From: Anaerolineaceae bacterium
GTDB lineage: Bacteria > Chloroflexota > Anaerolineae > Aggregatilineales > Phototrophicaceae
DNA: 64,000 nucleotides
Reading direction: 5' to 3'
Assembly (NCBI GenBank): GCA_028818375.1
Contig: JAPPOB010000009.1
Location: 62,001-126,000, forward strand
Part shown: positions 1-10,226 of the stretch, in pieces
Numbering within the stretch: position 1 is the stretch's first letter
How the letters are laid out: the number at the start of each line of letters is the position of its first letter
Made by a program: the position numbers and the translations under genes
Notes under the pieces: model-generated
Seen by the model: the letters and a program-made list of their open reading frames with translations, nothing else
What the model was told of the DNA's origin: nothing
Databases searched by the model: none

Positions 1-862
1 GCGCGAAGAAATCGCCGCCTGGTTGTTTCTGACGCCTTTCCTGATTTTCTTTGCCGTCTTCATCGGTCGCGCCATGTTTGCGGCCGTGCAGATGAGTTTC
101 TACGACTGGCACGCCCTGCGTCCCTCAAGACCCTTTGTTTCCTTCGAAAATTACGAGGAACTGCTCAGGGATGACGTCTTCTGGTTCGCCCTGAAAAACA
201 CCATCGTCTTCACCGCCATGACTGTTGCAGGTACGACAGTTGTCGCCCTTGCGGCCGCCCTCGCAGTCACGCAACCTGTGCGGCAGGCCAACTTTTTCCG
301 CGTACTGCTCTACATGCCATCGCTGTTTTCGGTTGGCGCGGTGGGCCTCATCTGGGTCTGGTTGCTGAATTCGCAGTTTGGCGTCATCAACTATGGCCTC
401 AGTTTCTTCGGTATTCGACCCGTCAACTGGCTGGGCGACCCGGCACTGGTGCTGCCGGCGCTGAGCCTGACGACCATCTGGTGGGCCTTCGGCTTTCCCA
501 TGCTGATTTTCATCGCGGGCTTGCAAGGCATTCCCGAGCACCTCTATGAAGCGGCGCGCATCGACGGCGCCAACGGCCGCCAGCTGTTCTTCAACATCAC
601 GCTGCCCCTGCTGCGGCCGACCATCCTCTTCGTCACCGTCACCGGCGTCATCGGTCACTTTCAGGTCTATGGCCAACCCTTCATCATGACCAATGGCGGG
701 CCCGGACGCTCCTCCTACACGGTTATTTTCTACTTCTACCATACCGCCTGGGCTTCTTTCCGCATGGGCTACGGCGCTGCGGTAGCGGTGGCTTTGGCCG
801 TCATCATGGCCGTCGTGACCGTCGTGCAATTCCTGGTCATCAGCCGGCGCGTGGAGTACTAG
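1..862 (+). CDS. Sugar ABC transporter permease, MalF/UgpA type (5'-truncated by window)
   Basis: Integral membrane subunit of a carbohydrate ABC importer (binding-protein-dependent transport, family 1). The frame is open from base 2 and already codes for REEIAAWLFLTPFLIFF, which is the cytoplasmic lead and first membrane helix of MalF-type permeases. The true start therefore lies before the window, and the TTG at 23 is not the start. Hydrophobic segments alternate with loops, and the EAA motif that contacts the ATPase is clear (EAARIDGANGRQ, bases about 550-585). The stop at 860-862 is 12 bases before the next permease, so the two are cotranscribed. The binding protein is presumably just upstream. 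The substrate cannot be read from sequence; the following arabinofuranosidases suggest arabinose or arabino-oligosaccharides. Confidence 0.9.
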   Translation, partial: REEIAAWLFLTPFLIFFAVFIGRAMFAAVQMSFYDWHALRPSRPFVSFENYEELLRDDVFWFALKNTIVFTAMTVAGTTVVALAAALAVTQPVRQANFFRVLLYMPSLFSVGAVGLIWVWLLNSQFGVINYGLSFFGIRPVNWLGDPALVLPALSLTTIWWAFGFPMLIFIAGLQGIPEHLYEAARIDGANGRQLFFNITLPLLRPTILFVTVTGVIGHFQVYGQPFIMTNGGPGRSSYTVIFYFYHTAWASFRMGYGAAVAVALAVIMAVVTVVQFLVISRRVEY

Positions 863-874
863 AAGGACCCGCCC

Positions 875-1729
875 ATGGCATTGATGCATCGGAGACGCGC
901 CTGGCAAAACAGGTTCTGGGCCTACCTGGTGCTGGTGGCGCTGTCCCTCTTCGTGTTTTTGCCCATGCTGGTGGTCATCTCACAGTCCCTCATGACCAAC
1001 ATGGAAGTCACTCGCTGGCCGCCGCAGATCGTTCCCGTCCATCCGACGCTGTTCAACTACAATGACGTGCTCACGCGTCAGGACCTGCGCCTCGACCTGT
1101 GGCTGCGCAACAGCATGGTGGCGGCGACGGGCCACACGCTTGCCGTGCTGGTCATTTGCGCGCCGGCGGCCTACGCATTCGCGCGTCTGCGTTTTCGCGG
1201 CAGCAACGCCCTCTTCGCCATCCTGCTGCTGACCATCATGATTCCCTCCCAGGTCACCCTCATCCCCAACTATCTGCTGATGCGGGACCTGAAATGGCTG
1301 GATTCCTTCAACGCCCTCATCTTCCCGGGCGCGGCCAACGTCTTTGGCGTTTTCCTGCTGCGACAGTTCTTTATGCAGATTCCGCAAGAACTGGAGGAAG
1401 CCGCCGTGATGGACGGCGCCGGCTACCTGCGTCGCTTTACGCAAATCGTTCTGCCGCTCTCCTCCAACGCGCTGACGGCGCTGGCTATCTTCGTCTTCCT
1501 GGGTCACTACAACGATCTCTTCTGGCCCTTCATCGTCACCAACAGCCTGGAAACGCGTACCCTGCCCGTGGGTCTGACCATCCTCAACTCGGCCTACGGC
1601 ATGCAGTATCGCCCCATGGTGCTTGCGGGCGCCGTGCTGTCTACCATCCCCATCCTGATCGTCTACATCATCTTCCAGCGCCGCATCATCCAGGGCGTCA
1701 CGCTGACCGGTGGCATGGGCGGCCGCTAA
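875..1729 (+). CDS. Sugar ABC transporter permease, MalG/UgpE type
   Basis: Second membrane subunit of the same importer, 284 residues, normal for the MalG family. The ATG at 875 follows an AGAAGGA ribosome site. About six hydrophobic segments are visible, and the EAA loop reads [15 protein letters not shown] near residues 172-186. It ends in [17 protein letters not shown] diverged copy of this tail reappears at 3302-3355 between the two GH51 genes. No ATPase gene is adjacent, as is usual for importers that share an MsmK-like ATPase encoded elsewhere. The GH51 gene starts 47 bases downstream on the same strand, which suggests one transport and hydrolysis operon. Confidence 0.92.
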   Translation: MALMHRRRAWQNRFWAYLVLVALSLFVFLPMLVVISQSLMTNMEVTRWPPQIVPVHPTLFNYNDVLTRQDLRLDLWLRNSMVAATGHTLAVLVICAPAAYAFARLRFRGSNALFAILLLTIMIPSQVTLIPNYLLMRDLKWLDSFNALIFPGAANVFGVFLLRQFFMQIPQELEEAAVMDGAGYLRRFTQIVLPLSSNALTALAIFVFLGHYNDLFWPFIVTNSLETRTLPVGLTILNSAYGMQYRPMVLAGAVLSTIPILIVYIIFQRRIIQGVTLTGGMGGR

Positions 1730-1776
1730 AGGCGATCACACAAGGGTTTTCGGATTTCCCACGGGAAGGAGCGCCA

Positions 1777-3273
1777 GTGCCCGACAACAGGACGGCTCAC
1801 CTTTACATCGACACCAGGCGAAGCATCAGTCCGGTCTCGCCCCTGATCTTCAGCGGCTTCGCCGAGCACATGGGGCGTTGCATCTATGGCGGCATCTACG
1901 ACCCCGGCTCGCCCCATGCTGACGAGAATGGCCTGCGCCGCGACGTGCTGGCGGCCCTGCGTGAGTTGAACTTTCGTTCCATTCGCTATCCGGGCGGCAA
2001 CTTCCTCAGCGGCTACGACTGGGAAGACGGCGTTGGCCCGCGCGACAAACGGCCGGCGCGGCGGGATCTCGCATGGCAAACTCACGAGAGCAACCATTTC
2101 GGCAGCGACGAGTTCATCAATTTCTGTCGCGAGATCAAAAGCGAACCCATGCTGGCCGTCAACATGGGCACTGGCAGCATCCAGGACGCTGCCAACCTGG
2201 TTGAATACTGCAACGCCCCGCCCGGCACGAAGTACCCAGACTTGCGCGTCGCCAACGGCAACCGGCAGCCACATGGCGTGGGATACTGGTGCCTTGGCAA
2301 CGAGATGGACGGCCACTGGCAAATCGGCCATCTGGAAGCGCATGAGTACGGCCGCAAGGCGCTGGAAGCCGCCAAAATGATGCGCTGGCACGACCCGGAT
2401 ATCCAGCTCGTGCTCTGCGGTTCCTCCACCTGGGAAATGCCCGGCTTTCCCGAATGGGACCGCATCGCCCTCGAGCATTGCTACGAACTCGTCGACTATC
2501 ATTCGATGCACAAATATGCCGACAACCGTGACAATGACACGGACAGCTTCCTCGCCACGACAGTTGCGCTTGAGGAATTTGTCGAAACACTCGAGGGTGT
2601 ACTGCGTTACGTCAAGGCGAAGACGCGCAGCAAACGCGAAGTCTACCTCTCCTGGGACGAGTGGAACATTTCGGGTGACTACGGCGAGGTGAAGGGAGAC
2701 TGGAAAGAAGCGCCCCGGCTCATCGAAGAAGTCTACACCCTTGAGGACGCCCTGGTGGCGGCCCAGTGGCTGAACCTCTTCCTGCGCCGCGCCGACGTAG
2801 TGAAGATCGCCTGCCTGGCGCAAATCGTCAACGTCATCGCGCCCATCCTCACGGAAACAGACGCCCTGCTAAAACAGTCCATTTTCTACCCCTTCCTGCT
2901 CTTCAGTCGCCTGGCCAGAGGCAACTCGCTGGACCTGCTGCTGCAATCGCCGCGACACGAAACGAAACGCTACGGCGACGTACCCCTGCTCGACGTCTCC
3001 GCCACCCACGACCCGGAAACGCGTCTGGGAGCCCTCTTTCTCGTCAACCGCAGCCAGTCAGAGGAGGCCCTTCTCGGCTTCCACTGGCAGAACGTCCGGC
3101 CGTTGAACACGCGCGCCTGGCAACTCGCCGGCACTGACCCGATGGCCGTCAACAGTTTCGAACAGCCCAACAGGGTGGTCGCGCGGCCGTTGGCCGTGCA
3201 GTCGATCGAGACTGGCAGCCAGTTGCTGCTGCCGCCGCTGTCCTTCACCGCCTTCGAGATGATACTGCGTTAG
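1777..3273 (+). CDS. Alpha-L-arabinofuranosidase, GH51 family (copy 1)
   Basis: Releases terminal alpha-L-arabinofuranose from arabinan, arabinoxylan or oligosaccharides. It has 498 residues, the usual size for intracellular GH51 enzymes, and no signal peptide, so it probably acts on imported oligosaccharides. The GTG start at 1777 follows GGGAAGGAG and gives exactly the same length and N-terminus as copy 2. The acid/base glutamate is E176 in GNEMDG and the nucleophile is E295 in SWDEWN. The N-terminal [13 protein letters not shown] and [11 protein letters not shown] are family hallmarks of the (beta/alpha)8 barrel; a beta-sandwich follows. It lies directly after the two sugar permeases. Copy 2 at 3407 is closely similar and colinear. 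Confidence 0.93.
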   Translation: MPDNRTAHLYIDTRRSISPVSPLIFSGFAEHMGRCIYGGIYDPGSPHADENGLRRDVLAALRELNFRSIRYPGGNFLSGYDWEDGVGPRDKRPARRDLAWQTHESNHFGSDEFINFCREIKSEPMLAVNMGTGSIQDAANLVEYCNAPPGTKYPDLRVANGNRQPHGVGYWCLGNEMDGHWQIGHLEAHEYGRKALEAAKMMRWHDPDIQLVLCGSSTWEMPGFPEWDRIALEHCYELVDYHSMHKYADNRDNDTDSFLATTVALEEFVETLEGVLRYVKAKTRSKREVYLSWDEWNISGDYGEVKGDWKEAPRLIEEVYTLEDALVAAQWLNLFLRRADVVKIACLAQIVNVIAPILTETDALLKQSIFYPFLLFSRLARGNSLDLLLQSPRHETKRYGDVPLLDVSATHDPETRLGALFLVNRSQSEEALLGFHWQNVRPLNTRAWQLAGTDPMAVNSFEQPNRVVARPLAVQSIETGSQLLLPPLSFTAFEMILR

Positions 3274-3301
3274 TCATTGCCGGCGGGCTGACCGAATCAT
3301 C

Positions 3302-3355
3302 TTGCGGCGAGACGTCATGCGGGGCCTGTCCCTGACCGGCGGCATGGGCGCTCGC
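3302..3355 (+). pseudogene. Relic of a MalG-type permease C-terminus between the two GH51 genes
   Basis: This short stretch in the 133-base gap between the GH51 copies translates as LRRDVMRGLSLTGGMGAR. The intact permease at 875-1729 ends [16 protein letters not shown]. The nucleotide match is also direct, for example ctgaccggcggcatgggc against ctgaccggtggcatgggc. The reading frame is followed by a stop at 3365-3367, and there is no start or upstream permease body. The simplest reading is that an ancestral permease-tail plus GH51 unit was duplicated in tandem and the second permease copy was then deleted or eroded. A functional role is not indicated. Confidence 0.75.
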
Positions 3356-3406
3356 CAAACCCGGTGACATAATCGCAGGGCTGACCCGCAACCAGGAGAC
3401 GAATCC

Positions 3407-4903
3407 ATGCCGCAGAGTGAAGCCGCCCATATCCATATCGACGTCAATCGCGTCATCAGCCCGGTCTCGCCCCTGCTCTTCAGCGGCTTCGCCGAGCACA
3501 TGGGTCGCTGTATTTACGGCGGCATCTACGAGCCGGACTCCCCGCGCGCGGACGAAAAGGGCCTGCGCCGTGACGTTCTGGCGGCGCTGCGCGAGCTCAA
3601 CTTGCGCTCCATTCGCTATCCAGGCGGGAACTTTCTCAGTGGCTACCACTGGGAAGATGGCATTGGCCCGCGTGAGCGGCGGCAGGCGCGACGCGACCTC
3701 GCCTGGCAATCTGTCGAAAGCAACCAGTTCGGCACCGACGAATTCATCGACTTTTGCCGCCAGATCAACACCGAGCCGATGCTGGGCGTCAACATGGGCA
3801 CCGGCAGCATCCAGGACGCCGCCAACCTGGTCGAATACTGCAATTCCCCGCCCGGCACGAAATACGCCGACATGCGCGTCGCCAACGGCTACAGCGATCC
3901 CCACGCCGTGCGTTACTGGTGCATCGGCAACGAGATGGACGGCCCCTGGCAGATCGGCCATCTGGAGGCGGAGGAATACGGCCGCAAGGCGCTGGAAGCC
4001 GCCAAAATGATGCGCTGGCATGACCCGGACATCGAGCTTGTGCTTTGCGGCTCCTCAAGCTCAGCGATGCCCACCTACCCCGAATGGGACCGCGTCGCGC
4101 TCGAACACTGTTATGATCACGTCGACTACCATTCGATGCACTACTACGCCGCCAACCGCGACGACGACACGGACTCCTACCTCGCCACCGCCGTTGGCCT
4201 TGAGGACTACGTCGCGACCCTGGAAGGGGTGCTGCGCTACGTCAGGGCGAAAACGCGCTCGAAACGAGACGTTTTCCTCTCCTGGGACGAGTGGAACATC
4301 TGGTACAAGAACCAGCAAATGCAGGGCGGCTGGAGAGAAGCGCCGCGGCTCATTGAGGAGGTCTACAACCTGGAGGACGCCCTGGTGGCGGCCCAGTGGC
4401 TCAACGTTTTCCTGCGCCGCGCCGACGTGCTGAAAATCGCCTGCCTCGCGCAGATCGTCAACGTCATCGCGCCCATCCTGACCGAAACAGACGCCCTGCT
4501 GAAGCAGTCCATCTACTATCCCTTCCTGCTTTTCTGTCGACTGGCCAGCGGCAACTCGCTCGACGTCCTGGTCGAAGCGCCGCGACATGAGACGCAGCAA
4601 TATGGCGACGTGCCGCTGCTGGACGTCGCCGCCACCCACGACCCGGATTCGCGACTGGGAGCCCTCTTCCTGGTCAACCGCAGCCAGAGCGAGGCGGTCT
4701 CGCTCAACTTCAACTGGCAGAACGTCCGCCCGCGGAACGCGCGAGCCTGGCAAATGCGCGGCACGGACCCGAAGGCCGCCAACAGCTTTGAAGAGCCCAA
4801 CCGGGTCGTGGCGCGTCCGCTGCCGGTCCAGTCTGTTGAGACCGGTAGCGATTTGCTCTTGCCCCCGCTTTCCTTTACCGCCCTGGAGATGATGCTGCGT
4901 TAG
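3407..4903 (+). CDS. Alpha-L-arabinofuranosidase, GH51 family (copy 2)
   Basis: Second GH51 enzyme, 498 residues, colinear with copy 1 without visible gaps. The catalytic pair is conserved at E176 (GNEMDG) and E295 (SWDEWN). The ATG at 3407 follows AGGAG with an 8-base spacer. Differences from copy 1 cluster in places that may shape the substrate pocket: the loop after the nucleophile reads [11 protein letters not shown] here against [10 protein letters not shown] in copy 1, and [13 protein letters not shown] here against [13 protein letters not shown]. Retention of two full copies suggests divided substrate or linkage preference, which is inference. It is followed tail to tail by the minus-strand dehydrogenase 6 bases away. 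Confidence 0.93.
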   Translation: MPQSEAAHIHIDVNRVISPVSPLLFSGFAEHMGRCIYGGIYEPDSPRADEKGLRRDVLAALRELNLRSIRYPGGNFLSGYHWEDGIGPRERRQARRDLAWQSVESNQFGTDEFIDFCRQINTEPMLGVNMGTGSIQDAANLVEYCNSPPGTKYADMRVANGYSDPHAVRYWCIGNEMDGPWQIGHLEAEEYGRKALEAAKMMRWHDPDIELVLCGSSSSAMPTYPEWDRVALEHCYDHVDYHSMHYYAANRDDDTDSYLATAVGLEDYVATLEGVLRYVRAKTRSKRDVFLSWDEWNIWYKNQQMQGGWREAPRLIEEVYNLEDALVAAQWLNVFLRRADVLKIACLAQIVNVIAPILTETDALLKQSIYYPFLLFCRLASGNSLDVLVEAPRHETQQYGDVPLLDVAATHDPDSRLGALFLVNRSQSEAVSLNFNWQNVRPRNARAWQMRGTDPKAANSFEEPNRVVARPLPVQSVETGSDLLLPPLSFTALEMMLR

Positions 4904-4909
4904 GCCCGC

Positions 4910-6193
4910 CTACCAGTAACGCATGGCCGCGCGGAAGAGCTCAATCAGGTCGTCGCGCTCCGCCGGGCGCGGCGAAAGCCTGGTGACGCGGTGCTGCGGC
5001 AGAGTGCCCTCCGCCAGCGCCGGGGCGTCCGACTCGCGGTAACCCAACGCCGCCAGACCATTGGGCATACCGGTCGCCCGCATGATGTCGATGATCCCTC
5101 GCGCCAGAATCTCGCCGACGTCCTCCGGCGCCGCATGGGTCACGTCCAGACCCAGCAGCCGTGCAGCCAGGAGATGCCGCTCGGGGTTGGCGCTGGCTGT
5201 AAAGCGAAATACTGCCGGCGCGTTGACGATGACCGCCATGCCATGCGGTACGATGGCATGACAGACGTAGTAGCCCTCCGGCAGGAAGTCGCGCACCATG
5301 CCCGAGACCGGGTAGGACATGCCGTGCGGCAGGTGTACGCCGGCGTTGCCGAAGCCGATGCCGGCCGAGGCGGCCGCCAGCAGCATGTTGCCACGCGCCT
5401 CCTCGTCGTCGGGGTCCCGGCTGGCGCGCAGCAGGTTGGCGCCCACCATGCGCAGGGCCTCCGCCGCCCAGATGTCGCTGACCGGGTTGGCGCCCTGGTA
5501 GGCGGGGCGGGCCTGAGGATGCTCCGGCGCCGGTCGCTGCGAAAAGGGTAGCGCGGTAAGCGACTCGATGGCGTGGCTGAGCACGTCCAGACCGCTGCAG
5601 GCCGCCACCATGGGCGGCAGCGTGGCCGTGTTGTGCGGGTCGATGATGCCCAGCGTGGGACGCAGGGCGCGATGCGCGATGCCGGTCTTGGCGCGCAGGG
5701 CTTCATAATCGAAGATGGCCACGCCGGTCGTCTCACTGCCTGTGCCGGCCGTCGTCGGCACGGCGATCAGCGGCTTGAGCGGCCCTGGCACGGGCAGACC
5801 GCGGCCGATGGGCGGGTTGACGTAATCGAGAAAGTCATCGGGCGGCCAACAGTCATAGAGATTGGCCACCTTGGCAGTGTCCATCACCGAGCCGCCGCCA
5901 ACCGCCACGAAACCATCGAAGTTGCCCCTCTGCGCGTAGGCGATGGCCTCCTGGAATGAGGCGTCGCTCGGTTCCACCCGCACGCGGGAGAACATCGCGG
6001 CTTTGACGCCCGCCCGGTTCAGCGATTCGCGCGCGACCTCGACCTGCTCCCCCGCCGCCAGATTGGCGTCGGTCAGCAGCATCACCCGTCTGGCGCCCAG
6101 CGCAGCCATGTCCCCGCCCAGTTCGCGCGTCGCGCCCGGGCCATACTTGATGCTGGAGCTGTCCATTGTGAAGACGGTCTCGCGGGCGCTCAT
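4910..6193 (-). CDS. Iron-dependent alcohol dehydrogenase, hydroxyacid-oxoacid transhydrogenase (ADHFE1) type
   Basis: A 427-residue group III (iron) alcohol dehydrogenase. The closest family by motif is the ADHFE1 hydroxyacid-oxoacid transhydrogenase, which couples 4-hydroxybutyrate oxidation to 2-oxoglutarate reduction. Shared signatures are VGGGSVMDTAK (nucleotide binding), DFLDYVNPPIGRG, LKPLIAVPTTAGTGSETTG, RPAYQGANPVSDIWA and GIGFGNAGVHLPHGMSYP. Metal-binding histidines are visible in LSHAIES, HLPHGM and IVPHGM. The ATG at 6193 follows GGTGGGA. The gene is convergent with the GH51 pair, so it is not part of that operon. A different hydroxyacid or alcohol substrate is possible; family assignment is firm and the exact reaction is not. 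Confidence 0.85.
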   Translation of the reverse strand: MSARETVFTMDSSSIKYGPGATRELGGDMAALGARRVMLLTDANLAAGEQVEVARESLNRAGVKAAMFSRVRVEPSDASFQEAIAYAQRGNFDGFVAVGGGSVMDTAKVANLYDCWPPDDFLDYVNPPIGRGLPVPGPLKPLIAVPTTAGTGSETTGVAIFDYEALRAKTGIAHRALRPTLGIIDPHNTATLPPMVAACSGLDVLSHAIESLTALPFSQRPAPEHPQARPAYQGANPVSDIWAAEALRMVGANLLRASRDPDDEEARGNMLLAAASAGIGFGNAGVHLPHGMSYPVSGMVRDFLPEGYYVCHAIVPHGMAVIVNAPAVFRFTASANPERHLLAARLLGLDVTHAAPEDVGEILARGIIDIMRATGMPNGLAALGYRESDAPALAEGTLPQHRVTRLSPRPAERDDLIELFRAAMRYW

Positions 6194-6256
6194 CGTCCCA
6201 CCCTGTCTGGTGTTCGCCTCTGAAGATAGCGCGTGGGCTGCGTCACCGCGACGTGT

Positions 6257-8524
6257 TCAGCCGGAAAAGCTCCGCCGCCGCCAGTGGCGACGCCAGGCCG
6301 CGCTCTCCTGCATTTGCGAGCGCAGGCGCTCGGCGATGTCCCGGTCGGGCGGCTGCGCCAGGCCGTCCGGAGCTCGCGTCACCACCCACTGGTCTTCGTC
6401 GATCCGCGCAAATCGCAGTTGGCTGCTCCTGTCCAGCCACTCAATGCAAGTCTGAATCGTCAGTTGCGGCTGCGCCGCGCGGGCGGCCAACAGGTCCAGC
6501 GACAGGACGCCGTCGCGCTGCCGCAGGGCGAATTTCGCCATGCCGGCCACCAGGTTCAGAAGCTCCTGCGCCGTCCCCCATGGCGGCGCCTGCGCAAATA
6601 TGGCCACCTGCTGCGGCCTGACGGCCTTCAGCGCCGCCTGCCAGGTGACGGCGTCCGGCGGAATCGTCCAGACCACCAGGGTCCCCGCCGGTCGCAAGGA
6701 AAAGCGGTCCACGCCCTCCAGGTCCGTCCCTCCCTCGCGCCAGACCAGGGCATCCGGGTCAGCAGCCAGCAAATCCGCCAGGCGCTCACGGGGCGCCGGA
6801 TGACGGCGGCAGTCGATCGTTTCCCAGGTGCGCCGCCGGACGACGACTTCGCCCTCCCGCACGCGAGCGCCCAGCCACTCCATCAGGGCCTCGTGCTGCC
6901 CGCGATACTCATTTTCGCGCAGGGTGAAGGCCATGTCGAAGGAGCCCTGAGGCAGCGCCTCCGCATCTCCCGACCACCAGATGACGCGGCGTTCCACGTC
7001 TTCACTGTCCGCCACCGTCAATTCCAGATGGTCGCCGCGCCGGTCCAGTTGACGACGGCGCAACAGCCGCAGGTCGCGCGCCACAAGCGTGAGGGGCGGA
7101 TTGCCGTTGCCAAAGGGCGCCAGGCGGCCCAGCTGCCGGGCCAGGTCCAGCGAGACCTCCTCCAGCTTCAGGCTGGCGTCGATCTGCAGTTCCGGCGGCG
7201 GCGGATCGTCGCCCCTTTGCTCACGCACGGCCCGCGACAGGCCACGCCGCAATGCCGGGATGTGGGCGGAATCCATACGCAGCCCCGCCGCCATGCTATG
7301 GCCGCCATAACCCCCCAGCAGGTCCGCCTGGCTATCCAGCGCCGCCACGATGTCGCAGCCCGCGACGGAGCGCGCTGACCCGCTGGCCAGTCCGTCCTGC
7401 TCGCCCAGCAAAAGCGCCGGGCAGCCGTATGCCTCCGCGAGTCGGCCGGCGACGATGCCCAGCACACCGCCATGCCAGCCCGGCTGACTCAACACCAGCG
7501 CCGCGTAGTCCAGCAGCGAGGGGTCCCTTTCGATCTGCTGCCGCGCCGATGCCTCCACCTGCTGCGTGAGGAAACGCCGCTTGTCGTTGAGCTCCTCCAC
7601 GTCTTTCACCAGGGCAGCAATACGCTCCGGGTCGTCGCCGGTCAGCAACTCGACGCCGGCGCTGGCATCCGCCAGGCGACCGAAGGCATTGAGACGCGGC
7701 GCCAGCGCATAGCCGATGTCACTTTCTGTCAGCGCCGCTGGCCGGATGCCGATCGCCGTCATCAGGGCGCGCAGGCCCGGTCGCTCCGTGGCGCGCAAGG
7801 CATGCAGGCCTCGTTGCAGCAGCCAGCGTGTGTCGTCCACCTGGCGCATCACGTCGGCCACGATGCCCAGAGCCACCAGGTCCAGCAAATGCTCGCAACT
7901 GCTGCCCCCGGAGAGCGCTTCGATCAGCTTGAAAGCCGTCCCCACGCCAGGTAACTCGCGCAGGGCGTGGCCCTCCGCCAGGCGCTGCGGGTTGATGACG
8001 GCGCTGGCCGGCGGCAGCGAGTCCGTCAGCTTGTGGTGGTCGGTGACCACGACGGCGGCGCCCTGCCCCTGCGCCCAGGCGAGCGCTTCATGCGCGCCGA
8101 TGCCGGTGTCGCAGGTCAGCAATAGGTCGGCGTCGCCCAGTTTCTGGCGCAGTGTGGGCAAATGCAGGCCGTGACCCTCCCGAAAACGATTGGGGACGTG
8201 CCAGCGCACCCTTGCGCCCAGATCGCGCAGCGCCGTGACCAGCAGCGCAGTCGCTGTTTGGCCGTCGACGTCGAAGTCGCCCCAGACGAGGATTTCGCCC
8301 CGCTCGCGGATGCCGCGCTGCAGGCAGGCGACGGCTGCGTCCATGTCGGGCAGTTCGTCGGAGGCCGCGGGCGCATAGTGGTTCGGGTCGAGAAATCGGC
8401 GGGCCGCCGCCGGCGTGAGGATGCCACGCTGCGCCAGAGTCTGCGCGACCAGCGGGTGTCCGCCGACGGCCTCGCGCAGCGCCGCCGGCACCGGTACCGG
8501 CGTCGCCTCACGCCAGACGGTCAC
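6257..8524 (-). CDS. recJ: Single-stranded-DNA 5'-3' exonuclease RecJ
   Basis: DHH-superfamily exonuclease acting in RecF-type recombination and base-excision or mismatch repair. With the GTG start at 8524 it has 755 residues. Motif I is DFDVDG at residues 83-88, the DHH motif (TDHHK) is at 162-164, and the DHHA1-type signatures SGSARSV and GGHSMAAGL follow. It is longer than the roughly 580-residue Escherichia coli protein because of a C-terminal extension of about 200 residues, as in several non-proteobacterial RecJ proteins. The GTG overlaps the TGA of the upstream methyltransferase (GTGA), so the two are translationally coupled. No clear Shine-Dalgarno precedes this GTG, so the exact start is less certain. 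It is the last gene of the minus-strand DNA-processing operon. Confidence 0.9.
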   Translation of the reverse strand: MTVWREATPVPVPAALREAVGGHPLVAQTLAQRGILTPAAARRFLDPNHYAPAASDELPDMDAAVACLQRGIRERGEILVWGDFDVDGQTATALLVTALRDLGARVRWHVPNRFREGHGLHLPTLRQKLGDADLLLTCDTGIGAHEALAWAQGQGAAVVVTDHHKLTDSLPPASAVINPQRLAEGHALRELPGVGTAFKLIEALSGGSSCEHLLDLVALGIVADVMRQVDDTRWLLQRGLHALRATERPGLRALMTAIGIRPAALTESDIGYALAPRLNAFGRLADASAGVELLTGDDPERIAALVKDVEELNDKRRFLTQQVEASARQQIERDPSLLDYAALVLSQPGWHGGVLGIVAGRLAEAYGCPALLLGEQDGLASGSARSVAGCDIVAALDSQADLLGGYGGHSMAAGLRMDSAHIPALRRGLSRAVREQRGDDPPPPELQIDASLKLEEVSLDLARQLGRLAPFGNGNPPLTLVARDLRLLRRRQLDRRGDHLELTVADSEDVERRVIWWSGDAEALPQGSFDMAFTLRENEYRGQHEALMEWLGARVREGEVVVRRRTWETIDCRRHPAPRERLADLLAADPDALVWREGGTDLEGVDRFSLRPAGTLVVWTIPPDAVTWQAALKAVRPQQVAIFAQAPPWGTAQELLNLVAGMAKFALRQRDGVLSLDLLAARAAQPQLTIQTCIEWLDRSSQLRFARIDEDQWVVTRAPDGLAQPPDRDIAERLRSQMQESAAWRRHWRRRSFSG

Positions 8525-10170
8525 AGGAAGCGCGTTTGCAGCTCTTCCGGGATTGCCTTGCCAGTAAATGGATCTGCCAGAGCTGGCAGCATGGGCAAGC
8601 GGTCCGTGAACCAGTCTTCTATTGACCACAGCTGCGCCCGCGGAAAGGTCGATGCGCCCAGAACAATGCTCCCTGCTCCGGCCAACTCGGCTTCTGCATT
8701 CTGTCGACGCCGACCGCGAAGTGTGTCCAGCGTGATGAAAACACCGAATGCCGCACTCTCACGTTCCAGCGTGTGCAGGAAATCCCGCAAGTGCGAAATG
8801 CTGTAACTGCCGCCCTTCACCTGCGCCACCACCTGGTCGCTGAATTGTTCTGGTTTCAGAATCAGTGTGCCACGCCCGTCAATTCCTCCGTCACCGCGTT
8901 GGCTGGTGTTGGGCATCATTCCTGAAATACAATCGATGGCCCACTTTTCAAAATCGAAAGGGTTTTCGCGAGCCAGTTCTTTCGCGCCTTCCATGTCTAC
9001 AGGAAAGCCCAGCGTATCGATGCGCATTCCCGGAAAACGACGCTTGACGATGAGTTTGATGGCAAAGGGCGATATGTCGATTCCCAACCAACGCCGCCCA
9101 AGGTTGTGCGCGGCAGCGACTGTTGTGCCACAACCGCAAAAGGGATCAAGAACAATGTCCCCTTCCTTTGACGATGCTGTGATGATTCGCTCAAGTAGCG
9201 CGACCGGCTTTTGAGTTGGGTACCCGAGCCGCTCCTTGCTGGTTCGGCCAATTGGTTTGACTTCATCATCAACCCACAGGTCATGTACGCGAGGGGGGTT
9301 GGCTTCCTCAAGGTATCGACGCCATGATGGAAGTCCGCCTGAACTGAAGTCGATAAAACCATTTTTGGCAAGGGCCTCCAAACGTTCACGAACTGTGCCT
9401 TGCAACTTGACTCCAGTTTCCTCTTCATACCTTTGCTGCAGAATTCGGGGGACCGTCCAATGACCAGTGGGGGCGATGCCGCGCCAGGGTTGGCCACTAT
9501 CACCACCGGAGGGACCGGCAGCAGTCAAAGGCCGGCTTGCATACACTCCTCTTTCATCCGTTTTGTTGTACCAAGTATCCAGGACCTTCTCGTCATGATC
9601 CTTCAAACGGGGAGGAGTGAAATGAAAATTTGCAGATCTTGAGTAAAACAGAAGACGGTCCGAAGATCTCCCATACTGACCGGCATCGCTTTTGCCGCCA
9701 AGCAAGCGACGCCATGCAATCTCATTACGAAAGTTGTTGCGTTCAAAGACTTCGTCCAGCAGGATTTTCAGATAGTGGCTGGCCGTCGGGTCACAGTGCA
9801 GATACAGACTGCCAGTCGGTTTGAGCAGGCGTTTCATGATCGCCAGCCGCTGCGCCATGTAACTCAGATAGGCAAGCATGCCGGTTTTGTCCAGCATCAG
9901 ACGCAGCCCCTTTATGGCACGGTGGGCCGGATGGGCCAGGGCATTCTCGATTTGCTCAACTCGCCGGACAGCAGAAGCATCCCAGACCCAAGTGTCCTCA
10001 AAAGCCAGGAGCTGCGCCCGACGACTGGCGCTTGCGCCGTAAAGAATGTTGTAGTCCGTGTTGCTGTTGAAGGGCGGGTCGAGGTAAATCAAGTCGATAC
10101 ATTCATCCGGCCATCCTGCCATGATCTCCAGGCAGTCGCCGTAATACAGGGTGTTCTCGCGGAATTCCAT
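8521..10170 (-). CDS. Beta-class DNA methyltransferase fused to Mrr-like PD-(D/E)XK domain
   Basis: A 549-residue two-domain protein. The N-terminal part is an S-adenosylmethionine-dependent amino-DNA methyltransferase (N6-adenine or N4-cytosine): catalytic DPPF at residues 31-34 comes before the cofactor motif DPFCGCGTT at 342-350, the order of the beta class. The C-terminal part resembles Mrr-type restriction nucleases, with [11 protein letters not shown], then DGGIDG (D431 region), then QVKGG (Q450-K452). The ATG at 10170 follows GGAGG and is preferred over an ATG 60 bases upstream that would overlap the previous gene. Base composition is visibly lower in GC than the neighbours (one 60-base line at 9541 has 26 G or C), which suggests recent acquisition. 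The target sequence is unknown. It may be a combined restriction-modification enzyme. Confidence 0.82.
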   Translation of the reverse strand: MEFRENTLYYGDCLEIMAGWPDECIDLIYLDPPFNSNTDYNILYGASASRRAQLLAFEDTWVWDASAVRRVEQIENALAHPAHRAIKGLRLMLDKTGMLAYLSYMAQRLAIMKRLLKPTGSLYLHCDPTASHYLKILLDEVFERNNFRNEIAWRRLLGGKSDAGQYGRSSDRLLFYSRSANFHFTPPRLKDHDEKVLDTWYNKTDERGVYASRPLTAAGPSGGDSGQPWRGIAPTGHWTVPRILQQRYEEETGVKLQGTVRERLEALAKNGFIDFSSGGLPSWRRYLEEANPPRVHDLWVDDEVKPIGRTSKERLGYPTQKPVALLERIITASSKEGDIVLDPFCGCGTTVAAAHNLGRRWLGIDISPFAIKLIVKRRFPGMRIDTLGFPVDMEGAKELARENPFDFEKWAIDCISGMMPNTSQRGDGGIDGRGTLILKPEQFSDQVVAQVKGGSYSISHLRDFLHTLERESAAFGVFITLDTLRGRRRQNAEAELAGAGSIVLGASTFPRAQLWSIEDWFTDRLPMLPALADPFTGKAIPEELQTRFL

Positions 10171-10226
10171 CGCGCCTCCGCCACGATATTGCCTGACGAC
10201 TTTATCACGCTCCCAGTCAGCCGCCA

